DNA of 64,000 nt from Oidiodendron maius Zn (taxonomy: Eukaryota > Ascomycota > Leotiomycetes > Myxotrichaceae): positions 1-64,000 of the forward strand of contig KN832870.1 in the NCBI GenBank assembly GCA_000827325.1, in the 5' to 3' direction. Below are positions 1 to 12,192 of this stretch, in pieces. The notes beneath the pieces were generated by a model, which saw only the letters and a list, made by a program, of their open reading frames with translations, was not told where the DNA came from and ran no database searches. The first letter of the stretch is position 1. Each line of letters starts with the position of its first letter. The translations under genes were made by a program, and so were the position numbers.

Positions 1-431
1 GAAACTATATAAAAAGAAGATACTTAATAAACTACTTTCTAAAAGTAACTATAAGAATTTAATAGTAATAATAGTAAAGAGAATATAGATATAGATTATA
101 GATTTTTATAAAAAAGACTTTATAATTCTATTATTTTAAAGTAGAATAAGTTAGTCTTACTATTATTTTTAATATCTTTAAGAATTCTTTTCTTTAATAA
201 GTTAATTTATTAATATATTCTTTTCTAATATTATATAGTATATAGTCTTTGTTTTAGTAATAGTATCTCTATATACTTCTTATATATTATATACTATATA
301 GATAATATATAGATATAATATTTCTAATTATATTAATATTAGTATAATAATAATTCTTAGCTAAAAAATAAAAATAAATATATAGAGTTTAACTAAAGCT
401 AGTTTTAAATATTACTATATATTTTTATAGT
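1..431. other. AT-rich RIP-degraded flank
   Basis: Very AT-rich, TpA-loaded sequence with no usable reading frame. It reads as decayed repeat DNA into which the adjacent Copia element inserted. The last five bases (427-431, ATAGT) are the left copy of the target-site duplication of that element. Confidence 0.6.
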
Positions 432-715
432 ACTTCTTAAGCAGAGGTTTAGGTTAATGTATAGGTTATAGTTAGATATTAAGGTGAAACTTAGTTATAT
501 TAACTATAGGCTTTCAGTATAGCAGAATACTGAAAGCAGTAGGTATAGAGAGTGATATAGAGACAACTAATTAAGTATAGTTATACTAAAGTAAAGGCCT
601 CTTTATATAGACCTATTCAATCTCTTATTAACTTATATAAATCCTCTGAATCCTAGATCCTGAAGGATATCCTAAATCCTAAAGGATATATTATATATGA
701 TTAAAGCCCTAATTA
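432..715 (-). repeat. 3' LTR of the Copia element
   Basis: The 284-bp copy aligns without gaps to 5094-5377. It contains an inverted repeat (GCTTTCAGTAT ... ATACTGAAAGC at about 510-540) able to form a hairpin. The outer flank is ATAGT. It does not end in a clean TG...CA, perhaps because of C-to-T change. Confidence 0.85.
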
Positions 716-3700
716 ATACTCCCCTAGCTGTAAGTATATATATACTTCTAAGTAAAAACACCTTGAATACCCTCCTTAATTGATCTCCTTTACTAGTATT
801 AGGAGTTATATAAACCTTGTATATACTAGTGACTTTAGAGCCTTTATTAGTCTATTAGCTAGTATATAATCTATAGGTATATAGGCTAGCTATAGTCTGC
901 TTTCTTTAACCTTCTAGTATATTAAGTAATAGTAGATAGTTATATACTTGCTTCTATAATAAAAGATAGAGTTCTTAGCTAATAAGAGTATACCTTGATT
1001 ATTATCTAATAAGGTAATATATCTAAGGTCTTATTCTAGATAATTTAGTCCCTCTAGAAGGTAGTAAATCTAGATTACTTCTTTAACTGATTCTGATATA
1101 GCTATATACTTAGCCTTTATACTAGACTAAACAACTACTAACTATTGCTTTAATTGCTATAATACTAGCCCTCCTGCTATAAAGCTTATATATCTACTAG
1201 TTGATCTATATATATTATAGTCTTTAGTATAGTCTAAGTCTATATATAGTTGAATATCTAGGTTATATAGGCTATATTTCAGCCCTTTAAGGATAATCCT
1301 ATATATTATAGTCCCCTTAAGGTATTATAGAACCCTCTTAGCTGACTTAATATAAGCTAGTGCTAGATTAACTAGGAATCATAATAATATAGAGACTATA
1401 AATACAATATTATACCTTGTTTAAGTGGCTAGGTAGTTGATTCATCTAATTAGAGACTAATAGAGCTTAATTTGATCCTTGGAAGCTATTCTCTAGTAAG
1501 GGACTAGCGATTTACTAGCTCCTGGATTAAGGGGTATTAATATAGCTCTATATTCTAGTATACTATACTAGTCTAGGGTCTTATATATATATATATCCTA
1601 ATAGAGGGTAACCTAGTGCCTCTATCTATCCTATATAAACCTAACCTTTAAGAAATATTAGTACTAGTCTAGATCCTTTATATTAAAGGCCTCTAATAGC
1701 TATAGCTTTAGCTTCTTAAGCTCCTCCTCTTATAGTCTGATTAGCAGGAAATCATCTATATATATAACAATTATTAAGCCTATATTAGTGTATTAGTATA
1801 TATATTGATTTGTAACTAAGGGCAGGTATTCTAGCTTCTTAAGTACTGCTTTTAGAGTAAGTTACTAGAGCTAAGGCAATTGTTTTAGACTATATAAGGC
1901 CTTTTGGAGTAATAGAGCTATCTCTCCTAGTTTAAATATATTAGGGAATAGCTTCTAGCTATTAGGTAAGTCAATATAAACCTCTTTATTAATATCACTA
2001 TATAGGAAGGCTAATTTAATATCTATCTAATCAACTATCTAGTTGTTTACTACTACTAGCTCTAGGATAATTCTCTAGATAGCTATATATATAATACTAG
2101 TAAAGGTTTGATTATAGTCTAGACTATATTATTATTTATAGCCTTTGACTATCTAGTATACTTTATACTAGATAATCTGGTTATTAGTACTATACTTAAT
2201 CTTAAATACCTACTTAGTATCTAAAGACTTCTTGCTTTAAGCTTTAAAGTAGCCTTTACTGACTAATATAGTTCTCTAGGTTTGATTTTTAATTAAAGAC
2301 CTTAGCTCTATATATATAGCTTCTAGCTACTCTAGCTAGTTAGATAAGTCCTTAGCTTCCTAGAGTATTTTTGGTTCCTTATAGTCTATAGTAGCTACTA
2401 TATATCTACTAACCTATATAGCTAGTAAGGTAGTTATAAATAAAGCTAGATTACTCTAGATATATAATCAAGTAATCTATTAGTTTAAGAGATCTAGGAG
2501 AGACTAGTCCTAGCTACTCTAAGGTACCTCTTTACTCCTCTAACTAGACTCCTCTTAATTGATTTGATTAGGTAGTCCTGTCTGACTAGATATCTCTAAA
2601 TCTAGTTGAATAGTTAGTAGTTCTGAAGCTTTTAGCTTATTCTTTGATCCTTTTAGTTAATCTCTCTCTTTAAGTATAAGTACTAGATTAAGATTACTAT
2701 TACTATCCTTCTATTCTACCTTTATATTAACTATTATAGTCAAGAGAGGGTTATACTTTTAATTAAGGCTACTATCTTCCCTTTAGCTAGTAGCTTTAGA
2801 GATATATCTGATTTCCTCTAATAGCTAGATTAAATCATCTATATTTTTAGAGGTCTCTAGATCTTCTAGAGGCTCTAACTTATCAAATATATAGTATAAT
2901 AATTATATAATCTTTTAAGCTTTATCTAGAAGGTAGATATAGTATATCTTACTCCCTTTAAACCCTACTAGATAGCCTTCCTTAGTATAAGGGGCTAGCT
3001 TTATACTCTTGACTTATCTTTCCTTAGGGATATTTATATATACCTTATAGTCTAGAATATATAGATAGCTGATATCTAATAAGTAGTTAGTGTCTTATAG
3101 TCCTAGTTTAACCTAGTGTTTAAATACTTTAACTGGAGTTATCTTATTAAGTAATAAGGTAGCTATATAATTTATAATATATACTACTTCTAGTAGTATT
3201 TCAGGCTATAATTCTAGTAGTAGATTAGAGTCCTTAATAGTACTCCTTACTTTACTGAATATTATATAGTTTATATACTCTATAATATTATTCTATTCTA
3301 GTATATAGGGAGTAGTAATCTTAGATAGTATTCTATATTTCTTTAGATACTAGACTAGCTTATATCTACTATACTCCTTACCTCTATTAATCTAATATAC
3401 CTTTATAGTAGTATTCTACTATATCTTAACTAGTTAGTTGAAATATACAATTAAATAATATATATTATCCTTATTCTTATAAGACTAGATCTATTTAGTA
3501 TATATTATATTATCTATAAATAGACTGGCTTATATATAGCTATTATAGCTAACTAGTAATATCTTCTTAATATTGATATATACTAGCTTAAATATATTCT
3601 ATTACTTTAATTAAGGTATATATAATATATTCTAAATCAAATTAGCTATCTGGTATATATAGTATAGGTCTAGCTCTAGCTTTAATTGGCTAGCTTTAAT

Positions 3701-5093
3701 CAATATTCCCTTTATTATCTGTACTGTCTCTTTTACTCTATTAATTAAGGTATATAGTAAATGTTTATACTATAGGTCTAAGGACTTTGGCTTTACTAAG
3801 CTTAATAATATATATATAAATATAGGCTCCTTTACTATCTTTAGGAAGTGCCCTGACTTAGTAGTCTTAATCAAAGCTACTAGTTTATTGCTACTAGTAT
3901 AGAGGACTCTCTTCTTAAAGTAGCCTTCTCTAGTGCTTTTTTTAAATAGCTATCTAGAGAAGAGGTTAATTGGTATAGAGAGTAAGTATAATATATCCTT
4001 TAGCTCTAGCTTTAGAGGCTTACTATTAATACCTTTAATCTCTATTCTAACTATACTACTATCTAGTAGTTTAGTAGGTTTATTAGCTATTAATATAGTT
4101 AGTAAAGACCTATTGTTTAGAGTATATAACTTAAAGTTAGTATATATATATATAATATATAATACTATACTATTATTGAAACACTAGGAGTATTAGTCTA
4201 GCCCTAACTTAGTTAAAAGAGCTATTACTAAAAGTACTAGAGTATTATCCTTATTATTATCTTTCTTCTTCTAGTTCTTGTCTCTAGAGGGTCTTAATTT
4301 AGAGTACTTTATCTAATAGCTATTATTATAGTAGCTATCCTTTTTATAGTAGCTATATTTAACTGCCTCCTTATTCTTACTACCTTTATATCCCTTATAT
4401 CCCTTATATCTCTTATTAGCAGCTGACTTTCTACTATATAGTATAGTTATCGGTTTTTTAGCTTTCTGGGATTTGTCTAGGATATCAGCTATTAGATCTA
4501 GTAATATTAACAATGTTTTATATATATTAGACCTTTACTAGTCTGTCTATATAGGGTATTTAGTATCTAGAAGTATAATAAAGTTGATTATATAAACCTC
4601 CTTTAGTAGAGGTAGTCTAATTATATTAAGCTTTGACTTAAGAGCCTTATATTAGTCAATAAATATACTAATCGAGTTGTAGTGTTTGACCCTTAAGGTA
4701 TTATACTTAGTCAAATACTTGTACTTAAGGTTCTATCTAGTTGAGATATATCTCTAGTTAAGTAGGCAGATTATTTCGGCTGGATCTATAACCCCCTTAA
4801 GCTTTATAGTAGGTTTAGGGTAAACTAACCCTTTGATTAACATTATATATATTATCCTCTAGCAGTTAACTTTATCTGATTTAGGTATAATTAACCCCTT
4901 TATAATAAACTTGGCTAGTCCTTTCAAGTCTAGGAATAGGGTTATATTATTCTTCTAGTCTTTATAGTTATCTTCTCTCTCTAGCTATATTGGCTTAGGG
5001 AGGAATATTAAGCTGGAGCCTTGATTAGCTATAATCGAGTGATTTAAGTTAAATCTAGGTGATATTAACTAACCTAAGATACTAGAGCTTATA

Positions 5094-5377
5094 ACCTCTT
5101 GAGTGGAGGTTCAGGTTAATATATAGGTTATAGTTAGATATTAAGGTAAAACTCAGTTATATTGACTATAGGCTTTTAGTATAGTAGAATGCCGAAAGTA
5201 GTAGATATAGAGAGTAATATAGAGATAACTAATTAAGTACAGTTATACTGGAGTAAAGGCCCCTTTATATAGATCTATTCAACCTCTTATTAACTTATAT
5301 AAATCCTCTGAATTCTAGATCCTGAAGGATATCCTAAATCCTGAAGGATATATCATATATGATTAAGGCCCTGATCA
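5094..5377 (-). repeat. 5' LTR of the Copia element
   Basis: Partner of the LTR at 432-715, same length, differing mainly by transitions. On the minus strand it begins TGATCAGGGCC. The outer flank at 5378-5382 repeats ATAGT. The same hairpin module is present but with more mismatches. Confidence 0.85.
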
Positions 5378-5382
5378 ATAGT

Positions 5383-6284
5383 ACTTATTAATTTTAGGTT
5401 TATATCTAGAATTTAAAGCTATATATAATATAATTATTAGTTTACTAGATAGAGAACTAAAGAGTTTCCTTAGTATATATATATTTATATATATTTAGAT
5501 TAATAGATATATCTACTTTAATAAAGTAGTTATTAAACTATATAAATATCTAAGTTTAACTATTAATTATTTAGAAAAGCTTATACTTCTATATCTATCT
5601 CTATATAATATTATAATATAAGAGCTAACTAAAAATCAAACTTTATTTATATCTATAGTAATATAGAATATTACTATTTAAATCTAGTATTAGAATAGTA
5701 TCCTTATAGTAACTAGTTATATTCTATAATTAGTATTTATAGACTTTATCTAAAGCTAGTTTCCTGCTTTAGTTATAATATAGATACTAGTTCTTATAAT
5801 AGATCTATCTAATTATTCTAGTCTATATTGTTTTAGCTCTGCTTATCTTATAGGTACTTAACTTAGAACTATAGGAACTGTTTACTAGAGGGAATATCTA
5901 ATAGGAATCTAATATATCGATTATACTACTACTAACCCTATATAGTAACCTGACTAGACTTTTAAGTATAGTAATATAGACTATTCTAGAGACTAAGCAA
6001 GTCTTCTTGCCTCTAGAGTAAGTAGTAGAGAGTACTCCGTCTATTTTTACGTTGAGCTTATATAGATCCGTTTATCTATATTTCCTGCAAGTATAACTGT
6101 AGCAGCTAGTTATAAGTTGCTTGCAATTTCTGATGCCTCTACCCTGAGATATAGAGCAACGGCACAAATAATAAGGTATAGTTCTGTTTATATATATATT
6201 AATTCCTAACAGTCTTAATACAGTACAGGGAGCTAAATAGTTGCCTTATAGTCGGCTCTCTCAGCTAAGAAGGGAAACTAAAGT
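5383..6284. other. AT-rich decayed repeat grading into normal sequence
   Basis: Up to about 6050 the sequence is TpA-rich like the flank left of the Copia element, probably the same host repeat. From about 6050 base composition returns to normal, and the stretch just before 6285 is the 3' flank of the alginate-lyase-like gene. No gene was recognised. Confidence 0.5.
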
Positions 6285-7537
6285 TTAGCTAGCTTCGAGT
6301 GTATAAAGAAGAGTACCCCAACCAAGCTGATCATATCCACCGCTATCAGTCCCGTAGTCTCCACTGCCTCCTTCCGCGCCGCCGCCATCTGAAACAACCA
6401 AATCACGGTATTGCTTTGTCCAAGTGACATTGTAATCCTGAAGGACACCATAGTGATTGTAAAGTAGCTCCCATATTGGGCGGATATTACCCCGGCTAGA
6501 ATTGCTTATAGTAGGAAGCTCAATGGGCCAAGCATTGTAATCTGTGTATGGGACATCATAACCGAGGTTATATTTTGCGACGTACTCGGCTCTAAATAAG
6601 ACGCGTTAGCATAAAAATTCAGACACACTAATTACGGCCTATCAATAAATAACAGAGGCATGACTTACGCCGCCCAAATCAGACTACCATTGTATCCAAA
6701 AAGATTGAGATCTTGGTTCCACGAGGTTTGACCGATAACCCCTAGCAGTGCTATATTTAGTGTGGTATGTCCTTGATCCCGGCCAGCTTCCATAGGTTGA
6801 GCTGACCATTCATTGTCATAAAAATAGACAAATGGTATAGCATGGTTAATCTGCCCATTACCGGTGCCGTTATAAAACCAGTCCACAGCTTGGTTGTAGA
6901 TAGTCTCGTTATCCACTAGAACACCAATCGACATCCCTCCAGCAATAAGGCAGAGGTCCCAATTTGGGTAGACGCCAGATGAGTAGCTCGCCCAGTTTTC
7001 ATGACCTACAAACCAGCCATTGATCTTCACATAGAATACGTTGAGGATCATGTCTTTGAACTGATCAAAGCCCGTCCAACCAGAGTAACCACGCATGATC
7101 TCTGCAGATTGGCAGAACTCATACCCATATATCCCAGCCGCAAGGTACTGATCAGTATCTCCACCAAGAGCCACCAATGTTGAAGACCATGCATCTAGGA
7201 CACGGACAGCTGCATCCCCCCATTGACTTTCTCCGGTGATGGCCCAAAGAAGGGACAGGACATAAGCAGCGCCAACATCAACATAAAGCTGGCCGTAATT
7301 CTCGGCATTAACACCATCTGACCCACGGTAGATGGTTGGAGCTGGATTTGGTTGGTAGGTGGTAGTTGCAAATCCACTATTAAGGAGTTTCTCATACCCT
7401 GCCACCCATGGTTGATTTCCTGCGGCAATATTTGTCTTCATCCGGTCGAAGTCTGCCGAGTTCTGGAGGAGGCCGGGATGGACAAATGCCCTACACACTG
7501 TGACAAGTGCCATGGTCAAGACCGTTAAAAAAATCAT
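6285..7537 (-). CDS. secreted alginate-lyase-like polysaccharide lyase
   Basis: Two exons, 6669-7537 and 6285-6591, with a 77-bp intron (GTAAGT...TTTAG) whose phase joins ...IWA to AEYVAKYNLG. The product is about 391 aa, the normal size for fungal proteins with the alginate_lyase fold (PF05426). It starts with a signal peptide (MIFLTVLTMALVTVCRA), followed by the family opening HPGLLQ...FDRMK, a YRGSDGVNAENYGQLYVD block, HENWASY and RDQGHTTL, a conserved motif near the active site. An in-frame ATG at 7594 would add 19 residues. I prefer 7537 because the signal peptide then begins at Met. The expected role is extracellular beta-elimination of uronate-containing polysaccharide; the substrate cannot be read from sequence. 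No damage was seen, and the gene lies only about 200 bp from the AT-rich block. Confidence 0.85.
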
Positions 7538-10407
7538 GTTTCTTGCTGGAATCCGTGATATAATTGATGATTTTAAAATTTTAATTCTTAGCAAAACGCA
7601 GAGGTTAGTTAGAGAGAAATGCTCATCTGTGTGTATATATATCTATCATGTCAGTTTCACGGGACGCTCCGCTAATTCCTCCGGTAATCCTTCATCTCTC
7701 ATGGAGTGCTGATCTTCTGCAATAATGTTAAATTTAATTTATTTCAAACACCGCGGATGGGACAAATCAGCCGGAATACCCGATCGCGATCCTTGTAATA
7801 TTTCCGATTGGATAGGTTGGAGGCATTGAATGTGAGAACCAAATCGATACTCGTGATATCTTACATTAACTATTCTGACGCTGCAGTACAATCTCTCAGG
7901 CATTAAACGATATCAATACAGCCTTTAATCGTGCCTATCAGTACAATCACGGGTATATACTATGTCTAGCAACCTTCTTGTTGGAGATGTCTATACTACT
8001 AATCAAGAGAGCTCGCTTTTTGGAAGAGATTGGTGAGCATGCTGTAGAGACTGAATCACCGATATAAATGCTTCAGAGTGTCTGGGAAAGGGTTAAACAC
8101 ACAATATTTTATTATGGGAATGCTATTCTCGACGTGGTCTCAAGAGGATCACTAGGGAATAGCTAGCTTTTCATGTGCGCAGGTCGTAGTTAGATATCAT
8201 GGCGAAACTCAGTTATATTGACTATTGAGTAAATTCGGAGACAACTTAAGAAACCTCCTTACGGACGTAATGCAGTCCTTATATACACGCTTACGGTCCA
8301 TAGGACTAGTAAGCTCTATACGCAAGCTCAATGCAAGAGGGCTGAGCACTCAATGCATAGGCTCTGTGCATGTACCAGTACTGTATCGCCTTCTATATGC
8401 TTAAGTACTAATATCAGGTCAATAACTGTCAACGTTATATGAATTAATTCGAGTATTATCTGCGTGGCCTTAAACAAATTGGCTCGTATGACATTCACAT
8501 AAAATGCAACCACTTTCTGTATTGGCAAGTACGGTATCAATTTGGGTATTGAGATGGCCGCAAGCTAAATTTTATATGTGCTAGCCTGAGCAATCGATTG
8601 AGATATCGAAAGGACCGCACATCCGCTGTTTCTTGTTGCTCCTCTCCCAGCTACGAGAACTTTGCCACAGTGCGCAACTTCAAATCTCCCATAGTTGTGA
8701 CTCATAAAACCATGGTGCCCAGACGCCCCCCCAAATCGCAGGCATATTCACCGCGGATATTTTACATGAGTGATCCCGCATGGTGAACAGAAGCGCCTAG
8801 ATCTCTCTTCCACAGTGCCCTGGCCAAATTTGCCGCATTTGTCCTTCATCATAGCATTAGCAAATCTGTCGGCTGAGCAGATTTTTGGACAGAGATGACA
8901 TGCGAAGACGCCCAGCTAGCCGCCAGGTTGCCTGCATTCACGTGGCATTCTCTTTGCCCCATGGTATCCTGGCCATCGTGGTAGTATGCAGAGGTGATAA
9001 TCGAATGCACCTTGCAGAAGAGGTCGAATTCTAGAGTAGCATGGTCTATGATTTCTACGCATATTTCCTAGTGCTAGAGTAGTCCACTGCAGACAATGCG
9101 TAAGGCTCTGAATGCTATTGATGTAACTAGGTGGCATAGTTGAAATTGTAAATCTCATTGTATTCAAAAATTTGGTATCAAAGAGAGCTATATATGAAAG
9201 TAGATAGCCACATTCCTTTTTGAACGCCATACTCCCCCTCAAAAAAGGCAGAAATTGCAATATATACATCGCCTATTGGTATAGACACCTTAACACAAAT
9301 AAAGAAGAAAAAAGAGAAAATCCAGGCAGTATGGCCGATATCAAGTAGACGATTTATCTACAACCTTTCAGGAAGTACACGTTCCCTCCTGTTACTACAA
9401 TCCTAAGTCTCAGTCAAGTATAGCATTAAGAATGGTTGCCTTGGTCAAAATGTGCACGTTAGTCGAGCGTTCAAGTGTAGAAGATGCAGAATGCTATAGA
9501 ACTCGACTTGAGTTCTAAGATACATGGAAAGAAAAAAGGTGAGGCAAGAGAGCAGTCAAATTACTTCCTAGCAATCCATTAGAGTAATAATAGAAACCTA
9601 ACACGGCAGAAGAATATACAGTTCAGACTGCCAGCAATACTTTTTAATGAATCTAGTCTAACGGTTCGGATTTTTGAGAGTGGCTCAATTGCAGAATAGA
9701 ATAGAATTGGATACATCAGGCATTTTTTCTTGATATACACGGTGATATATTTATGTACGAGGTTGTAGCGATTTATTAAGCGAAATGTGGTCTTTGGGTT
9801 ACGGCCCTATATTTAGACGAAGTCCTAATAAAAGCCCTTGCACAGCACAATTCTAAATGTTATAGACTATAGAGCGCAGCCTATGTTAGCAGCAAAGGGG
9901 AAGGGCAAAATTTTCTGCTCACGGTATGTTAGTTATACGTAGACTGCTAAACTAGATGCTCACGTCTTCTGAAAGTCCCTTAGCACGGGTACCTAGAATG
10001 TCGTTCTTGGTCTGTTAATAACGCTTTGATAGTTATAACTATTGCAATAGCCTTATATTATTACCTACACTGTATGATCGACTATAGAGTATTGTAATAT
10101 AGTAATAAAGACAACGGTTGTAACGAATAGGTTGAATTGATTGCTTGCATAGAACTAAGCTAACTCACTTGTATATATTTTATAAACACAGTTATGTTCC
10201 ATATCTTTGGTGGGGTGCGATACCGCACCCCTTCATGTTTCCCATTCCTGGGCACCTCGTACTCCAAAGTTATTGTGCAGACCAGTCCGCTGCCGTACCA
10301 TCCTGGGGGGAATTATCTGTAACCCGTTGTCAACTCTCCACTATTGCTTCTGTGCGACTAGGAGTCACTGAAGCCTTAGGGCTCTAGCACCTATTGTTCG
10401 CAGGAAA
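7538..10407. other. long intergenic stretch with a solo LTR and decayed repeat
   Basis: No gene was recognised in 2.9 kb. It holds the solo LTR at 8176-8352. A GGGGGAGTATGG polypurine-tract-like stretch occurs on the minus strand at about 9225-9245, like the one before the 3' LTR of the Copia element, suggesting another retroelement scar. All reading frames are short and have no recognisable similarity. Confidence 0.45.
8176..8352 (-). repeat. solo LTR of the Copia family (hairpin-less variant)
   Basis: Shares the GTCGTAGTTAGATATCA...GGCGAAACTCAGTTATATTGACTATTGAG block with the LTRs at 432, 5094, 42831 and 43269, then diverges and is shorter. It lacks the GCTTTCAG hairpin. The right end (GGGCTGAGCACTCA) matches the family ending only loosely, and no clean target duplication was seen. 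The left limit could lie 10-15 bases further out. Confidence 0.55.
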
Positions 10408-10845
10408 CTAGCAGGACAGCGGGTTATCAAGTTCTATTTTATCCAGATGCCATCCAGGGATATTGTTGCAATCTCTTAAGACCGAGTTGCTCGCAGTGAT
10501 TGCTATTTCGTCGCAGCTAGCGCCTTCACCGCAGATCTTGACTCTCGCAAAACAAAAGTTAACGGTGTAGAGTTCAATCAGCTTGGCGCTCGACCATAGA
10601 TGTTGGCTAGTATCAACCGTGTGGGTTGAGTCTCCGCTTGTGCCAAATGTCCATACTAGCGAATTGCCGGTACAATCAGTGTTGTCCCAGAATTGCACCC
10701 CAACCACACTATCCCATGTGTCACAGTCACTTTCAGACAAAATCGGCCCAAATCCGTTATCTGAAAAGCAGATACCGGCATGCGTCAACCCGGCAAATAG
10801 TAGAAGTATAGTCGATGCCCATAGCGCCTTACTTGCTACTTTCAT
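10408..10845 (-). CDS. small secreted cysteine-rich protein
   Basis: A single reading frame of 145 aa from the ATG at 10845 (MKVASKALWASTILLLFAG...THA), a clear signal peptide. The same frame is open upstream to 10941, but that start would bury the signal peptide behind a basic leader. The mature part is about 120 aa with eight cysteines (motifs GICFS, ESDCD, TDCTG, NFCFA, KICGE, ASCDE, RDCNN and a C-terminal Cys), suggesting four disulfides and an apoplastic or effector-like protein. The block QFWDNTDCTG...WTF recalls small beta-sandwich secreted proteins, but I do not recognise a named family. No introns are required. Confidence 0.6.
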   Translation of the reverse strand: MKVASKALWASTILLLFAGLTHAGICFSDNGFGPILSESDCDTWDSVVGVQFWDNTDCTGNSLVWTFGTSGDSTHTVDTSQHLWSSAKLIELYTVNFCFARVKICGEGASCDEIAITASNSVLRDCNNIPGWHLDKIELDNPLSC

Positions 10846-11603
10846 GGAAATCATGTCGCGATGTCTGGCTTTCGAGGTTCTGGCTATGCGTAGATGCTTT
10901 TGAAGAGCATATATCTGGCGATTATGATTTCCACTTGTCACATGGGAGATCAGAGTTTGACAGCCTCTTAAAAAGCTGTAAGTAATTAATTTTTAACTTA
11001 AAGAACTGAAAGTCAAAGTTCTACTTATATATCTAAAGAAAATTACTAAAACCTCTTAATAGCACAGAGCTGGCTAGCATATTGTAGACCTATGCCCTGT
11101 TAAAGGTCTTAGTCCGTAGAGTGGCACGTTATACAGTTAACGTTTCACTGCGAAATTCTAGTGCTTAGTATACTAAGCACTAGACGGAAAGAATATTTCT
11201 ATATCATTACAAGGCCATGAATCTTCTAGGTCGAGGTACGCAAAGACATTCTCCTTCTAGACCATACCGTATAAGGTATATGATTACTGGATCTAGCCTG
11301 ACCGAGCTTAGCGGGGAGATGCCTGTCATGCCAGAATACGCAAAAATTGTACAAGCTTCTAAACAATTCAGCAGAAGCTCTCAAATTAGTCTGTGCGCAC
11401 TAAACTTAATTTAGTATATACCTCGTCTTTAGGTATTTAGAACTTAGAAGTACTTATAAAAGGCTTATTGCTATGAACCAGGGGACTTGTAAGCCCGGAC
11501 CCCCCGCCGCAAGTGCATACAGCAAAGCTGCCTTCATTTTAGCCCCCCAACAGCCATACCTCACTTCGTATATCAACTGTCTATTTCTATATATAGAATC
11601 CAA
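10846..11603. other. intergenic, nothing recognised
   Basis: Contains an AT-rich patch at about 10980-11060 and short frames without similarity. It serves as the upstream region of the small secreted protein gene. Confidence 0.4.
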
Positions 11604-12016
11604 TTATCGATCCCGAGAAATCACGGAATTAGCTACAGAAAAGAGGCTGACGCAATGCTCCCTCTGATTCAAGCTCAAAACGGCCCTAGACAACGTCAGC
11701 CCGTGGCTCTTATGAACCGTGATTGCATATGCGAGCCGCAGAGGGAACTGGGTACGGAAGCATGCCACTCCTTTGTATTCAAACCGGCGAGTGGCAGGGA
11801 AAACAAATATCACCCCCGGCTCGCAAGGTAGAAAAGCAAGCCCTTTATACTCATCAAACTTGACCAGTATAATAGAGGGCAGCGTAGGAGAAGGATCCTG
11901 CCCGTTATCCCACGCAGTGTCATGAACGGCACTCATCGAACCGTTTACAAGCCCCATCTCCGTCCACAGATTGGCCGTGAGCATCACTCTAGCCCCAATG
12001 CACAGGTTATCTGGTT
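11604..12016 (-). pseudogene. PIF1-like helicase, C-terminal fragment
   Basis: The reading frame gives DNLCIGARVMLTANLW, EMGLVNGS, PGVIFVFPATRRFEYKG and RTQFPLRLAYAITVHKSHGLTL. These are the conserved blocks of the C-terminal half of PIF1/Helitron-type helicases, including the TVHKSxG motif. The expected next block (VAxSR) is damaged, and the frame ends right after it. Upstream, a TAA precedes DNLC, so no ATPase core is attached. It is a truncated remnant. A complementary N-terminal fragment of the same helicase type lies on the other strand at 57853-58128. Confidence 0.72.
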
Positions 12017-12192
12017 AAAGCGCTAAATATGTGTTGAGTGCCAACAGCTCACTTATCCGAAACGTTACGAATGATACTGGCTGATATATTAGGTTGTTGG
12101 ATAGAGTTCTGGGGATCTAATGACTGTATAGAAGATCAACTGCACGAGACTGCTCCATATCTAGTGAGAGTTTATGAGGTGTTTTTCTTCTC

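Larger units (their letters stand above)
432..5377 (-). mobile_element. Ty1/Copia LTR retrotransposon, full length, RIP-degraded
   Basis: Two 284-bp direct LTRs (432-715 and 5094-5377) flank about 4.4 kb. A 5-bp target duplication, ATAGT, sits at 427-431 and 5378-5382. On the minus strand the order is LTR, a Lys/Tyr-rich Gag-like stretch (about 4310-4520), integrase region, a reverse transcriptase with a YIDD box (about 1750-1770), an RNase H-like region (about 900-1250, with a degenerate SDADY-type motif and an AxY motif before the C-terminus), a GGGGAGT polypurine tract next to the 3' LTR, then LTR. Integrase before reverse transcriptase is the Copia order. Every domain is interrupted by TAA/TAG codons, and the two LTRs differ almost entirely by transitions, so it is inactive and shows the RIP signature. 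The LTR family also occurs as solo copies at 8.2, 42.9 and 43.3 kb. Confidence 0.88.

Noticed and set aside
3933-4187. 84-codon plus-strand frame in the Copia element
   Set aside because: It is antisense to the element's coding strand and exists only because the AT-rich sequence is poor in stops in that frame.
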